The position numbers were made by a program, and so were the translations under genes. A stretch of DNA of 60,178 nt, from assembly GCA_031267675.1 (NCBI GenBank), contig JAIRYT010000077.1:1-60178 (forward strand). Reading direction: 5' to 3'. Position 1 is the stretch's first letter; every line of letters starts with the position of its first letter. The notes under the pieces were generated by a model, which worked only from the letters and a program-made list of their open reading frames with translations, made no database searches and had not been told where the DNA came from. Source of the stretch: Treponema sp. GTDB taxonomy: Bacteria; Spirochaetota; Spirochaetia; Treponematales; Breznakiellaceae. Shown one piece after another: positions 25,242 to 33,600 of the stretch.

Positions 25242-25713
25242 CTACAGCGCGTGAGCCGGCGAGCGCGGCATACCCGAATATGTAACACGGTGTGGGTCCC
25301 GAAAATGCCACAGGCGAAAAAAAGCCGCAGGGCCCTTGGAGCCTCCCAGTCCCTGGTGGGGCCGGTAATCGTTGTAATAGCCGATGTACTCTTTTACAAT
25401 GCGGCGCAACTGCGTCCACGTAAATATAATAAAGTGGTCAAGGCATTCCTGCCTCAATGACCTTACAAAACGTTCCGCGTAAGCGTTCAGGTTGGGCGAA
25501 TACGGCACGGTGGGAATATCGTTAATTCCATACCGGCTGTAGGGGAACCATTTTAATTCCCCCGAATTATCATGGATCAGGTGCGAATTCGGATAGCGGT
25601 AATTAAACTCTGAAAACTGCAGCCGCAAAAACCGTATCGCAGGATTTGCGGTGACGTTGTAGTGAACAATTTTTCTGGTTTTAAGGCAGATGAAGAATCG
25701 AATAAGTTTAAGG
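25242..25713 (-). pseudogene. Transposase/integrase-core relic
   Basis: The minus strand encodes the second half of a DDE integrase core (rve_3 type). FICLKTRKIVHYNVTANPAIRF is followed by the Asn-rich VPYSPNLNAYAERFVRSLRQECLDH with the last catalytic Glu, then YIGYYNDYRPHQGLGG. The N-terminal helix-turn-helix and first catalytic Asp are missing upstream of ~25713. The C-terminus runs into an unrelated dispersed repeat (residues after GLGGSKG), so the gene is broken at both ends. No terminal inverted repeats of an IS were found. Family is probably an IS481/IS3-like or unclassified DDE group. Confidence 0.75.
25257..25308 (-). repeat. Dispersed repeat, left arm of an inverted pair
   Basis: Read on the minus strand it contains TGTTACATATTCGGGTATGC followed by CGCGCTCGCCGGCTC. 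It pairs with the copy at 26071-26125 on the plus strand at roughly 80 percent identity by eye. It forms the abnormal C-terminus of the transposase relic. Confidence 0.65.
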
Positions 25714-26243
25714 ATAAATAACGATAAATAACGGTAACAGTTAGCCGGGAACGGGCATGGGGGTGACGGAGAAACGTTTGCGGCTTAAGTTGTGATTTCA
25801 AGTACAAGAAAACTACCGCAAACTTTCGGAGGCAGGGGGAGCAGCGGACGACCGGGCAGCGCATTGCCGTCAATTGCCGCAGGAACAGCCTAAAAAAAAT
25901 GCTGCCGCAAGGCGGGGGAGTGCGGGCCCTCCGGTCCGATTTATGGTCTCCTTTGACACGCGTTAAAACGACTTGCGCCGTTATTGTATTAGATAAGCAG
26001 CCAAACGCGTTAAACGGAATAATTCGAGATATCAAGGGCCCCCGGGCTTTCTTGTCGGCGGTAACATTTTTCGGGGCCCACGTCGTGTTACAGCAGTTGG
26101 GTATGCCGCGCTCACCGGTTCGCGCACGTATGTTGACGCATCTGAGGACCGTGGGGGTTCGCGCCCCCGCCGGGTGTTACATGCTACAGGGGTTCCTGCG
26201 GTCTTTGCCGGAAACGCCGGAACAACACATCGCCCGACAAGAC
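25714..26243. other. 530 bp without an intact gene inside the accessory island
   Basis: No convincing protein is encoded. The stretch holds mixed GC-rich and AT-rich pieces and the right arm of the inverted repeat (26071-26125). Several open frames have the composition of shifted repeats rather than protein. It looks like recombined debris between the transposase relic and the CdiA-CT-type module. Confidence 0.5.
26071..26125 (+). repeat. Dispersed repeat, right arm of an inverted pair
   Basis: Contains GTGTTACAGCAGTTGGGTAT followed by GCCGCGCTCACCGGTTCGCG. It matches the reverse complement of 25257-25308 with a few substitutions; the best block is GGGTATGCCGCGCTC. The two copies face each other across ~760 bp, enough to allow inversion or a large hairpin. 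Confidence 0.65.
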
Positions 26244-26702
26244 CTACATCCTCTCGTCGAAAATTTCCCCCTCCTCGATAACGCAAAAGGGCAGGACATT
26301 CTTTACCACCGCCCCTATGGCGGCGTCGTAGGAATTAGCCGGAGTGGTCATGGAACGCGAGGCAAGAAATTCAAACCCGTACCTTCCCCTGTTTTTTGTC
26401 GGAATAAACGTATACGCGTTCGCGAGCTCGACATGGATACAGGCCAAGCCGTCCGCAAAGGCCTTCCAGTTCTTTGCCCCTGCGGCCTGTAGGCCGTTCA
26501 AACGCGTCCACGACGCGGGGTGTGGTATACCGGTTCTCGAAGCGTCCAGCGCCCTTCGCACCGTTCCGCCGAGAACTTCGTTCCCCTCCGCGCCGGCCGC
26601 CGGATAACATTCTCCCCCGGTAACCAAAACACCGTCCGCCGTTTTGGAAACGGAGCATATATAAAAAACAGAGTCCTTTACATAAATAACCGCGAATTTC
26701 AC
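26244..26702 (-). CDS. CdiI-like immunity protein
   Basis: A 152-residue protein encoded directly after, and overlapping by 4 bp (ATGA), the CdiA-CT-type toxin gene. The C-terminal half has the pattern seen in contact-dependent-inhibition immunity proteins: KNWKAFADGLACIHVELANAYTFIP, then TKNRGRYGFEFLASRSMTTP and a final helix. The N-terminal half (FAVIYVKDSVFYICSVSKTADG) resembles no domain I know. It should bind and block the neighbouring nuclease in the cytoplasm. The overlap, order and motif agree, but the specific immunity family is assigned from memory. Confidence 0.65.
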   Translation of the reverse strand: MKFAVIYVKDSVFYICSVSKTADGVLVTGGECYPAAGAEGNEVLGGTVRRALDASRTGIPHPASWTRLNGLQAAGAKNWKAFADGLACIHVELANAYTFIPTKNRGRYGFEFLASRSMTTPANSYDAAIGAVVKNVLPFCVIEEGEIFDERM

Positions 26703-27109
26703 GATTTAACCAAAAGCGTAACATTAACGCCGATTGTTTTGCCGTAGACAACCATGTTTTGCAGACACGCCGCCTGTTCCCCGCTGCCGGGGCAGGGAAT
26801 CGCCAGTTCGAGCGCCCGGCCTTTTATGTCGCCGGGACGCACCGCCGCGCCCTCCCACAGCAGCCCGTTAAATCCGGCCGCCGACTCTATGTATGTTTTT
26901 ACGGTTTTCGCAAGGACGGCGGCGTTCCGGTATGCCCTGCTCCTGATATCAAGACTTTTAATGCTGGTCGCTATTCCGTCGCGGAAGCGGTCTATCACCG
27001 GAAAATCACAGGGCAGGTTCGTACCCAGCGCCCGTTCCACCCGCCGCCCCCGCGCGAACGGGGACAGCGCCCATTTATTATCACTTTTCCGCAAACCGTC
27101 AAATTTCAT
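26699..27109 (-). CDS. Orphan CdiA C-terminal nuclease-type toxin domain
   Basis: A 136-residue protein corresponding to the effector tip of CdiA/RHS toxins. After a boundary segment (NKWALSPFARGRRVERALGTNLP) comes the CdiA_C-type core: FPVIDRFRDGIATSIKSLDI, a helical mid-section (AVLAKTVKTYIESAAGFNG), and GRALELAIPCPG with a final VVYGKTIGVNVTLLV strand. In characterised relatives this fold is a tRNase or other endonuclease. The whole upstream delivery protein is absent, so it is a displaced tip kept with its immunity gene. ATG 27109 fits the start, and a hairpin-rich leader (27121-27180) precedes it. Confidence 0.7.
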   Translation of the reverse strand: MKFDGLRKSDNKWALSPFARGRRVERALGTNLPCDFPVIDRFRDGIATSIKSLDIRSRAYRNAAVLAKTVKTYIESAAGFNGLLWEGAAVRPGDIKGRALELAIPCPGSGEQAACLQNMVVYGKTIGVNVTLLVKS

Positions 27110-27189
27110 TCGGTTATACTAAAGGGCTTTTCATCCCTTTGCAAGTAGGGTAACGGCAAGCGTTATCGAAGGAGCCCTTGAAACCGGTG

Positions 27190-27399
27190 ATTTTATATTC
27201 ATACCGGGAAACATCCGGACGAATTTCCTGAAGGGTTTCAGGGTCGGGCTTCCGGTAACGTAGATGATTTTTACGCCGAGTTCGTGCCGCCCGGCAAGAT
27301 AGGTTTCTATCGTTACCTGTGCGGTGGGCCTGAGGGGGTGGGGGTGGGGATGGGGTCGTGCGGTTTGAGGCCCAAGGCGATATAATCCGCCTCGGCCAT
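27190..27399 (-). pseudogene. Frameshifted relic of a small secreted-type protein
   Basis: Two protein-like stretches are in different frames. MAEADYIALGLKPHDPIPTP starts at 27399 and runs into a stop. AQVTIETYLAGRHELGVKII followed by YVTGSP continues from the shifted frame. The shift falls in a run of CCCC(A)CCCCC repeats encoding Pro-Thr, a likely slippage site. The first part resembles small proteins with a D-x-I-x-LGLKP-x-D-x-x-PTP motif that I have seen in other gut bacteria, but the family cannot be named. It may also be phase-variable rather than dead. Confidence 0.4.
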
Positions 27400-27454
27400 G
27401 GGTGCTGCTGCGCCCGCAGCGTATACTGACCTGTTATGCGCAGTTTGTCCTATT

Positions 27455-27769
27455 TCATTGATAAAATAATTCAAAATTACCATTATAATTGTTTCGTTTT
27501 ACTAACAGAACACCATCTTCTCCACAGTCTATTTTAAATTGATCATCGTCAATCCAATTTACATCTATATTATTTATATGTTTATTTTCAAATATTTCTA
27601 TTTCTTTTTCTTTTTCATAAATTCCATTTCTAACTGAAAATATCTTTAATACAATACTACCGTCTCCATAGTACTGCATTAAAGAAAAAACCGCATTCCG
27701 TGAGTTATTATATTGTGGAAGAGAACCAGTTTCACAAGTACTGTGATAATGTCCTAATTTTTTCGCTTG
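27455..27769 (-). pseudogene. Probable truncated DUF5412-like or lipoprotein fragment
   Basis: An AT-rich frame open for 104 codons with no good start. From about residue 20 it reads as a beta-rich protein (SRNAVFSLMQYYGDGSIVLKI, then NIDVNWIDDDQFKIDCGE). The pattern of a data-like strand followed by VNWIDDDQFKI recalls DUF5412 and related exported proteins. Its open frame overlaps the lipoprotein gene next to it by 38 bp in another frame. I infer that a deletion joined two neighbouring genes and destroyed the 5' end of this one. Confidence 0.35.
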
Positions 27770-27959
27770 CTAAATATGGCCCCTCTCTTAAATTTAAACC
27801 TTCAAAAGGCCCAACGTAAAATATTATTTCATCATCGATTGTTATATCATCTCTATCTTCAAATTCTTCTTTGTATTCATTAAGGATCATATCTTGTTTA
27901 GCTTTACAACCACCTATTAAAAAAAGAGAGAACGATAATATTTTAACAAATTGTTTCAT
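27732..27959 (-). CDS. Short lipoprotein with truncated SH3-like domain
   Basis: A 75-residue protein with a lipoprotein signal (VKILSFSLFLIGGC, lipobox IGGC). It carries an acidic spacer and the beginning of a bacterial SH3 domain (FEGLNLREGPYLASEKIRTLSQY). Bacterial SH3 domains run ~55-60 residues; here the frame stops after ~22, so the protein is cut short by a frameshift or deletion. Strongly AT-rich. Likely a decaying member of a common spirochaete SH3-lipoprotein family; it may still be exported. Confidence 0.5.
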   Translation of the reverse strand: MKQFVKILSFSLFLIGGCKAKQDMILNEYKEEFEDRDDITIDDEIIFYVGPFEGLNLREGPYLASEKIRTLSQYL

Positions 27960-28288
27960 TATTAAATATTACAATAAACCAATAAAAATGTCAATTATTT
28001 TTTGGACAAATTTCATATAACGCCATATATCACACAAGAAGGTTTTCGCATTTTGCTCAAAAGAAATGTTATAGATGATAAAACACTAAAAGACATTGTG
28101 AACCTGGAGCGGGGTTAAAAAACCCGGCCCGCCCTGCGCTTATTAACACCGGCCCATGCCCGGCAGGTTTACAGACGTTTCGATATATCCTGTTTCGCTT
28201 TTTTTCAGGCATTTGGCCCCGCCGGCCGGCCGACTTGTACGTCAGCGCATTTCCCGCTATACTTGAACCTGGATACAAGGTGAAAATC
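27960..28288. other. 330-bp intergenic region ahead of the TPM gene
   Basis: The left part is AT-rich and includes an open plus-strand frame ending at 28107 (ITPYITQEGFRILLKRNVID, then KTLKDIVNLERG) that looks like the tail of a lost gene. The right part is GC-rich. TATACT at 28257-28262 is a plausible -10 for the TPM gene, giving a ~20-nt leader with AAGGTG before its ATG. Confidence 0.4.
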
Positions 28289-29047
28289 ATGAAGTGTAAT
28301 AAAACCGCCGGGTTTTCCGGTCTGTTTCTTTTTTTGGCGCTGTTTGCCCCGCCCGCTCACGCGCAGAACCTGCCCCGGCCAAAAGGGTATGTTAGTGATT
28401 TTGCCGGAGTCTTTAGCGAGGAAGAGCGAGCCGGTCTTGAAGATTTTAGCGGCGCGGTAAAACAACAAACAGGCGCGGAAATCGCCGTGGTAAGTATAAA
28501 AAGTTACGCTCCCTATCACAGCATCGAAGAATACGCGGCGGCATTGTTTGGCGAATGGGGTATAGGGCAGCAGGACGAGGATAACGGGGTTCTTCTTCTT
28601 TTATCGGTGGACGACCGCGAAGTAAAAATCGAAACAGGCTACGGGCTGGAAGGGATTCTGCCCGATTCTGTCTGCGGTCGTATACTGGACAACGAGGTGC
28701 TCCCCGAATTCCGCGAAGGTCGTTTTTCAGCAGGACTGATAAAAGGCGTGGAAGCCGTTGCGGGGCGTATCGCGCAGGAAAGAGGGGACCCCGCATCTTT
28801 GGAACTTTCCCCCGATGATAATGAAGATTCTGGCGGTATGCCTTCTTTGGCTGTTATTGCGATCGTGGTGATTTTTTTCGTCATCCTTCCCCTTGGCCTC
28901 AGCCGGCGGCGTGGGCATTTTGGTAATCTCCACGGCCCGGGCGGTTTTGGCGGAGGTTTTGGCGGTCATTCCGGTTCCGGCGGCGGCGGTTTCGGCGGCT
29001 TTAGTGGAGGCGGATCGGGCGGCGGCGGAGCTTCCCGAAAATTTTAG
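28289..29047 (+). CDS. TPM-domain (YgcG-like) exported membrane protein
   Basis: A 252-residue protein. Signal peptide (GLFLFLALFAPPAHA), then a TPM domain (RPKGYVSDFAGVFSEEERAGLEDF ... TGAEIAVVSIKSY ... WGIGQQDEDNGVLLLLSVDDREVKIETGYGLEG). A transmembrane helix (~192-212) and a Gly/Ser/Phe-rich tail (GGFGGGFGGHSGSGGGGFGG) follow. This architecture is common and almost always adjacent to lemA, as here (9 bp downstream). TPM domains are thought to act in membrane-protein quality control or phosphatase-like roles. ATG 28289 is favoured by the signal peptide and AAGGTG. Confidence 0.9.
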   Translation: MKCNKTAGFSGLFLFLALFAPPAHAQNLPRPKGYVSDFAGVFSEEERAGLEDFSGAVKQQTGAEIAVVSIKSYAPYHSIEEYAAALFGEWGIGQQDEDNGVLLLLSVDDREVKIETGYGLEGILPDSVCGRILDNEVLPEFREGRFSAGLIKGVEAVAGRIAQERGDPASLELSPDDNEDSGGMPSLAVIAIVVIFFVILPLGLSRRRGHFGNLHGPGGFGGGFGGHSGSGGGGFGGFSGGGSGGGGASRKF

Positions 29048-29056
29048 GAGGACAGT

Positions 29057-29620
29057 ATGAAGGGAGTTTTAGCGGCGCTTGCGGTAATCGTAATTATTTT
29101 TATCGCGGTTTTTGGTTTTTACATTGGTACAAAAAACAGTATCATACGGCTGGACGAAAACAGTAATGCCGCGTGGTCGGAAATAGACAATCAGCTGCAG
29201 CGGCGCAGCGATATGATCCCCAATCTGGTAAATACCGTTAAGGGTTACGCGGCCCATGAAGAGGGAATTTTTACCGATATTGCCGACGCGCGGGCAAAAC
29301 TGGCCGGGGCGGGAACAGTAGAAGAAAAAGCGGCGGGGTACAATCAACTTGAAGGAGCGTTATCGCGTCTTTTGGTTATTGCAGAACAGTACCCCGACCT
29401 TAAGGCCAGCGCCAATTTTATGGCGCTTCAGGATGAACTGGCGGGAACGGAAAACCGCATTGCCGTGGCACGCCAGCGTTACAATAACAGCGCGGGAAGC
29501 TTCAACGCCAAAATCCGCACCTTTCCCGGCTCTCTTTTTGTGGAAAACATGGGCCTAAATCCCCGGCAGTATTTTGAAATTAACGAAAGCGCCCGCGCGG
29601 CGCCGGTAGTAGAATTTTAG
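29057..29620 (+). CDS. lemA: LemA-family membrane protein
   Basis: A 187-residue protein with an N-terminal membrane helix (VLAALAVIVIIFIAVFGFYIG) and the LemA helical bundle. Diagnostic are NSNAAWSEIDNQLQRRSDMIPNLVNTVKGYAAHEEGIF, a central coiled helix, FMALQDELAGTENRIAVARQRYN and the NxxIRTFPxxL-type end NAKIRTFPGSLFVENMG. Function is unknown; the protein partners TPM-domain proteins in many phyla. GGAGGACAGT lies just before the ATG, and it is co-transcribed with the TPM gene. Confidence 0.95.
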   Translation: MKGVLAALAVIVIIFIAVFGFYIGTKNSIIRLDENSNAAWSEIDNQLQRRSDMIPNLVNTVKGYAAHEEGIFTDIADARAKLAGAGTVEEKAAGYNQLEGALSRLLVIAEQYPDLKASANFMALQDELAGTENRIAVARQRYNNSAGSFNAKIRTFPGSLFVENMGLNPRQYFEINESARAAPVVEF

Positions 29621-29639
29621 GCATATCAACGGCGGCACG

Positions 29640-30623
29640 ATGAACAAGCGGGCCTTTAGGGCGGATATATTACTGCTCCTTACAGCGGGAATCTGGGGCT
29701 TTGGCTTTGTGGCGCAGTCGTCGGGCATGGATTATCTGGGGCCCTTTACCTACAACGGCATACGTTTTATTCTGGGAAGCCTTTCGCTTGTTCCCCTTAT
29801 GGTAATTTTACGAATAAAAAAACGCCGGGACGATCCCTTGCTTTCACTGCGCGCCGGAAAAAAAATACGTTACACGTTCATCGCCGGATCGGTTCTTTTT
29901 GTTGCGGTGGCGTTTCAACAAATTGGAATTATATTTACCACGGTGGGGAACGCCGGATTTATTACCGGATTTTATGTGGTGCTTACTCCTGTCTTTGGAA
30001 TAGTTCTTGGCAAAAAAACACATCTGCCAACCTGGGCCGGAATGGTCTGCGCGCTTACCGGATTATATTTTATTTCACTTGCGGGAAGCCACATGCGCTT
30101 AAATCCCGGCGACCTTTTTACGGTAATTAGTTCGGTGTTTTGGGCCTGTCATATTTTGGTGGTTGATCATCTGGTACAAAAAATTGATCCGCTGACGCTG
30201 TCGTCGGGGCAGTTTGCCTGGTGCGGCGTTTTTGCGTTTATCGCGGCGCTGCTAATTGACCCGCTTGTAGGAAGCTGGGCGGCACATCTTGCTCCGGCGG
30301 CCAAGCTGCAAAGCTGGGTTGTACTGTCCGATATTGTCTTCGGTCAGGGCGGCGCTTTGTGGGACGCCCGGATTTCCCTGCTTTACGGAGGGCTTGCCTC
30401 GGCGGGTATCGCCTACACGCTGCAGGTAGTGGCTCAAAAAGACGCGCCGCCCGCCCACGCTACCATCATCCTTTGTCTTGAAGGCGCCTTTGCCGCTTTT
30501 GGGGGAATAGTGATTCGCGGCGAACAGCCTACGGCCTTTACCCTGCTTGGTTTTATCTTTATGCTTGCCGGAATGATGGTAACTCAACTGGATGTTATTC
30601 GCAGACAGGATGGTTCTTTGTAA
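29640..30623 (+). CDS. DMT-superfamily (EamA) transporter
   Basis: A 327-residue inner-membrane protein with ten predicted helices in two EamA repeats. The first begins ADILLLLTAGIWGFGFVAQSSGMDYLGPFTYNGIRF and the second DLFTVISSVFWACHILVVDHLVQ; the end PPAHATIILCLEGAFAAFGGIVI is typical. Members export amino acids, nucleotide-like or other small metabolites by antiport; the substrate here is not deducible. It starts 19 bp after lemA and is probably in the same transcript. Confidence 0.9.
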   Translation: MNKRAFRADILLLLTAGIWGFGFVAQSSGMDYLGPFTYNGIRFILGSLSLVPLMVILRIKKRRDDPLLSLRAGKKIRYTFIAGSVLFVAVAFQQIGIIFTTVGNAGFITGFYVVLTPVFGIVLGKKTHLPTWAGMVCALTGLYFISLAGSHMRLNPGDLFTVISSVFWACHILVVDHLVQKIDPLTLSSGQFAWCGVFAFIAALLIDPLVGSWAAHLAPAAKLQSWVVLSDIVFGQGGALWDARISLLYGGLASAGIAYTLQVVAQKDAPPAHATIILCLEGAFAAFGGIVIRGEQPTAFTLLGFIFMLAGMMVTQLDVIRRQDGSL

Positions 30624-30646
30624 AAAGATACGTTATACTTGAGGGC

Positions 30647-33600
30647 ATGAAACTTCCTTTCGTCCGGCGGCATAAACAAAACAAAGACTTACCGGGGATC
30701 ACCGTTTGTCTTGAGGCGTTTAAAAATAATGCGGGGCAGACAGGTTTTAGCGCCGCCGGGCGTACGGCGGTTATGGAATTCCACATACGGCGCGAGATAC
30801 GCGAAAAGCACCAACTGGAAGCGGCTCTTTTTTCCCTTACCGGGAACGTGATCCTTGCCAACCTTAAAGAAGTCCGCGCGTTTGCGGCAAAACTTAACGC
30901 CGGGCTTCCCGGCAGCCAAAAAGTAAAAGCGGGCCAGTTAAACGCAATGGGCCTTATTGATGAAATTCTTCACTATGTTGTAGCTTTGTACCGTGAACAG
31001 GTGCAGAGCGATATTTTTGAACAGGCGATTGTGCGCCTGGAAGACAGGATCGGGCGGACAGGGGACATGCTGCAGCAGTTTGGCAGCCAGTTCCCCCCGC
31101 AAAAGGTCTACGAGGGAAAACTATCGGTAACAAATTATCTTGCCTCCTCCGAAGGCGGCGAAAGCTGCCGCGCCCTGTCGCTGGAAGAACTGCTCCTGCT
31201 TGCCCTTGCAAATCTTAATCCCGCGTTTAAACCGTTTCTGTTTATGTTTGACGACAGGGATTTGGCAAAAAAAACGGTATATCCGGCGGCCCTTGAAGAA
31301 TTAAAGGCGTTTTTTGCCGAGCTTCCGCCTTTTGGGCCCGATGGCCAAAACCTGTGGGATCTGCTCCTTGCGCCCATATTGGCGTCGCCTGACTCCCTTT
31401 CCAGCCAGCTTGATTTTATGCGAAAGCGCTGGGGTTTGATTCTGGGCAAATTTATGCCGCGCCTGCTTTTATCGCTTGATATAATAAAAGAAGAAGACAA
31501 ACCGTCGTTTTTTGGGCCCGGTCCCAGCGAGGCATACACCTACGGGAATCTTGAAAACGAATACGAAAAATTCAGTCCCGATCAGGAGTGGATGTCTCAA
31601 ACCGTGCTCATGGCAAAAAGCACCCTTGTCTGGCTTTTTCAGCTTTCACAAAAATACAAGCGGGAAATTCACCGCCTTGATGAAATTCCCGACGAGGAAC
31701 TGGACGAATTAGCCCGCCGGGGATTTACCGGCCTGTGGCTGATCGGCCTGTGGGAACGGAGCAGCGCCAGCAAAACAATCAAGCAGTGGACGGGAAACCC
31801 CGAAGCCGCCGCGAGCGCGTACAGTCTTTATGACTACGACATCGCCGGCGAATTGGGCGGATGGGGTTCGCTTTCAAATCTGCGCGAGCGCTGTTTTCGC
31901 CGGGGCATTAGACTTGGTTCGGACATGGTGCCCAATCACACCGGCATCGACAGCCGCTGGATTGTCGAACACCCCGAACGCTTTTTGCAGCTTCCCTATC
32001 CGCCCTTTCCTTCATATAATTACAACTGCGGCAATCTTTCGGGCCGCGATGATATCACCGTACAAATTGAAGAACACTACTTTACCCGCAGCGACGCCGC
32101 CGTCGTCTTTAAACGCATCGACAATAACACCGGCGAAACACGATATATTTATCACGGAAACGATGGTACTTCAATGCCCTGGAACGATACGGCGCAGATC
32201 GATTTTCTTAATCCCGAAGCGCGCGAAGCGGTAATACGCACCATCATTGGCGTGTGCCAGCAATTTTCGATTGTGCGCTTTGACGCGGCAATGACACTGG
32301 CAAAGCGCCACATTCAGCGGCTCTGGTATCCGGAACCGGGAAGAGGCGGCGACATCGCAAGCCGCTCCGAACACGCGCTTGCCGCCGATGAATTTAACCG
32401 CCGCATACCGCATGAATTTTGGCGCGAGGTGGTTGATCGCTGCGCCGCCGAAGCGCCGCACACCCTGCTGCTTGCCGAAGCGTTCTGGATGATGGAAGGC
32501 TATTTTGTACGCACTCTGGGCATGCACCGCGTATATAATTCCGCCTTTATGAACATGTTAAAAAACGAGGACAACGCCAGGTACCGCGCAACCATAAAAA
32601 ACACGCTGGAGTTTGATCCCGAAATTCTAAAACGCTTTGTCAACTTTATGAACAACCCCGATGAAGAAACAGCGGTCGCCCAGTTTGGAAAGGGCGACAA
32701 ATATTTTGGGATTGCAACGCTTCTGGTAACCATGCCGGGTCTGCCCATGTTTGGCCACGGTCAAATCGAAGGCTTTGAAGAAAAGTATGGAATGGAGTAC
32801 CGCCGTTCCTACCGCGATGAAACACCGGATCAGTATTTGATCAACCGCCACGAAAAAGAAATTTTTCCGCTAATAAAAAAGCGCCGGCTTTTTTCGGGCA
32901 GCGCCGATTTTTGTTTGTATGATTTCTTTTCAAACGGCGCAGTCAACGAAAATGTATTTGCCTATTCAAACCGCGCCCAGGACGAAAGCGCTTTGGTTAT
33001 TTACAACAACAGTTACGGTGAAGCGTCGGGCTGGATTAAAGAAAGCGCCATTCAAAAAAGCGGCTCCCGGCGGGACAGCCTTGCCGCGTCGCTGGGTCTT
33101 CATAATAAAGGCGATTATTTTTGCCTGTTCCGCGAACAGCGCAGCGGCCTTACGTTTATCCGCTCAAGTAAAGATATGGGCGAACGGGGCCTTTTTGCCG
33201 CGCTCAAGGGTTATGAAACGCAGGTTTTTATGGAGATACGCGAAGTTAAAGACGACGCGCGCGGTTACTGGGCCCGCCTTAACCATGATCTAAACGGCTT
33301 TGGCGCGGTGGATATCGAAGCGGCAAAAATGGATATTATTCTGGGCGAATTATACTATCACTTTAACGAGCTTTTTAAATTATATCATTCAGGGTCTCTA
33401 CCCGAATTAAAACAGCCTTTGATCAACTATGTTGCCTGCGCCCGAAACTATATAACCGGCGCGGGCGGATTATTTGAACCCTGGACGGGCGCGCAAAAAC
33501 AGGATGGACAAAAAACCGCGTCCGCATCGTCTTTAACTAACGATACGGATGTTCCTTCTGCCGAAGAAGTATGGAAACAATTTTTAACGTATCTTGAACG

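Noticed and set aside
25577-26035. 152-codon minus-strand frame beside the transposase relic
   Set aside because: It is a shifted frame of the integrase core at its left end and repeat debris elsewhere.
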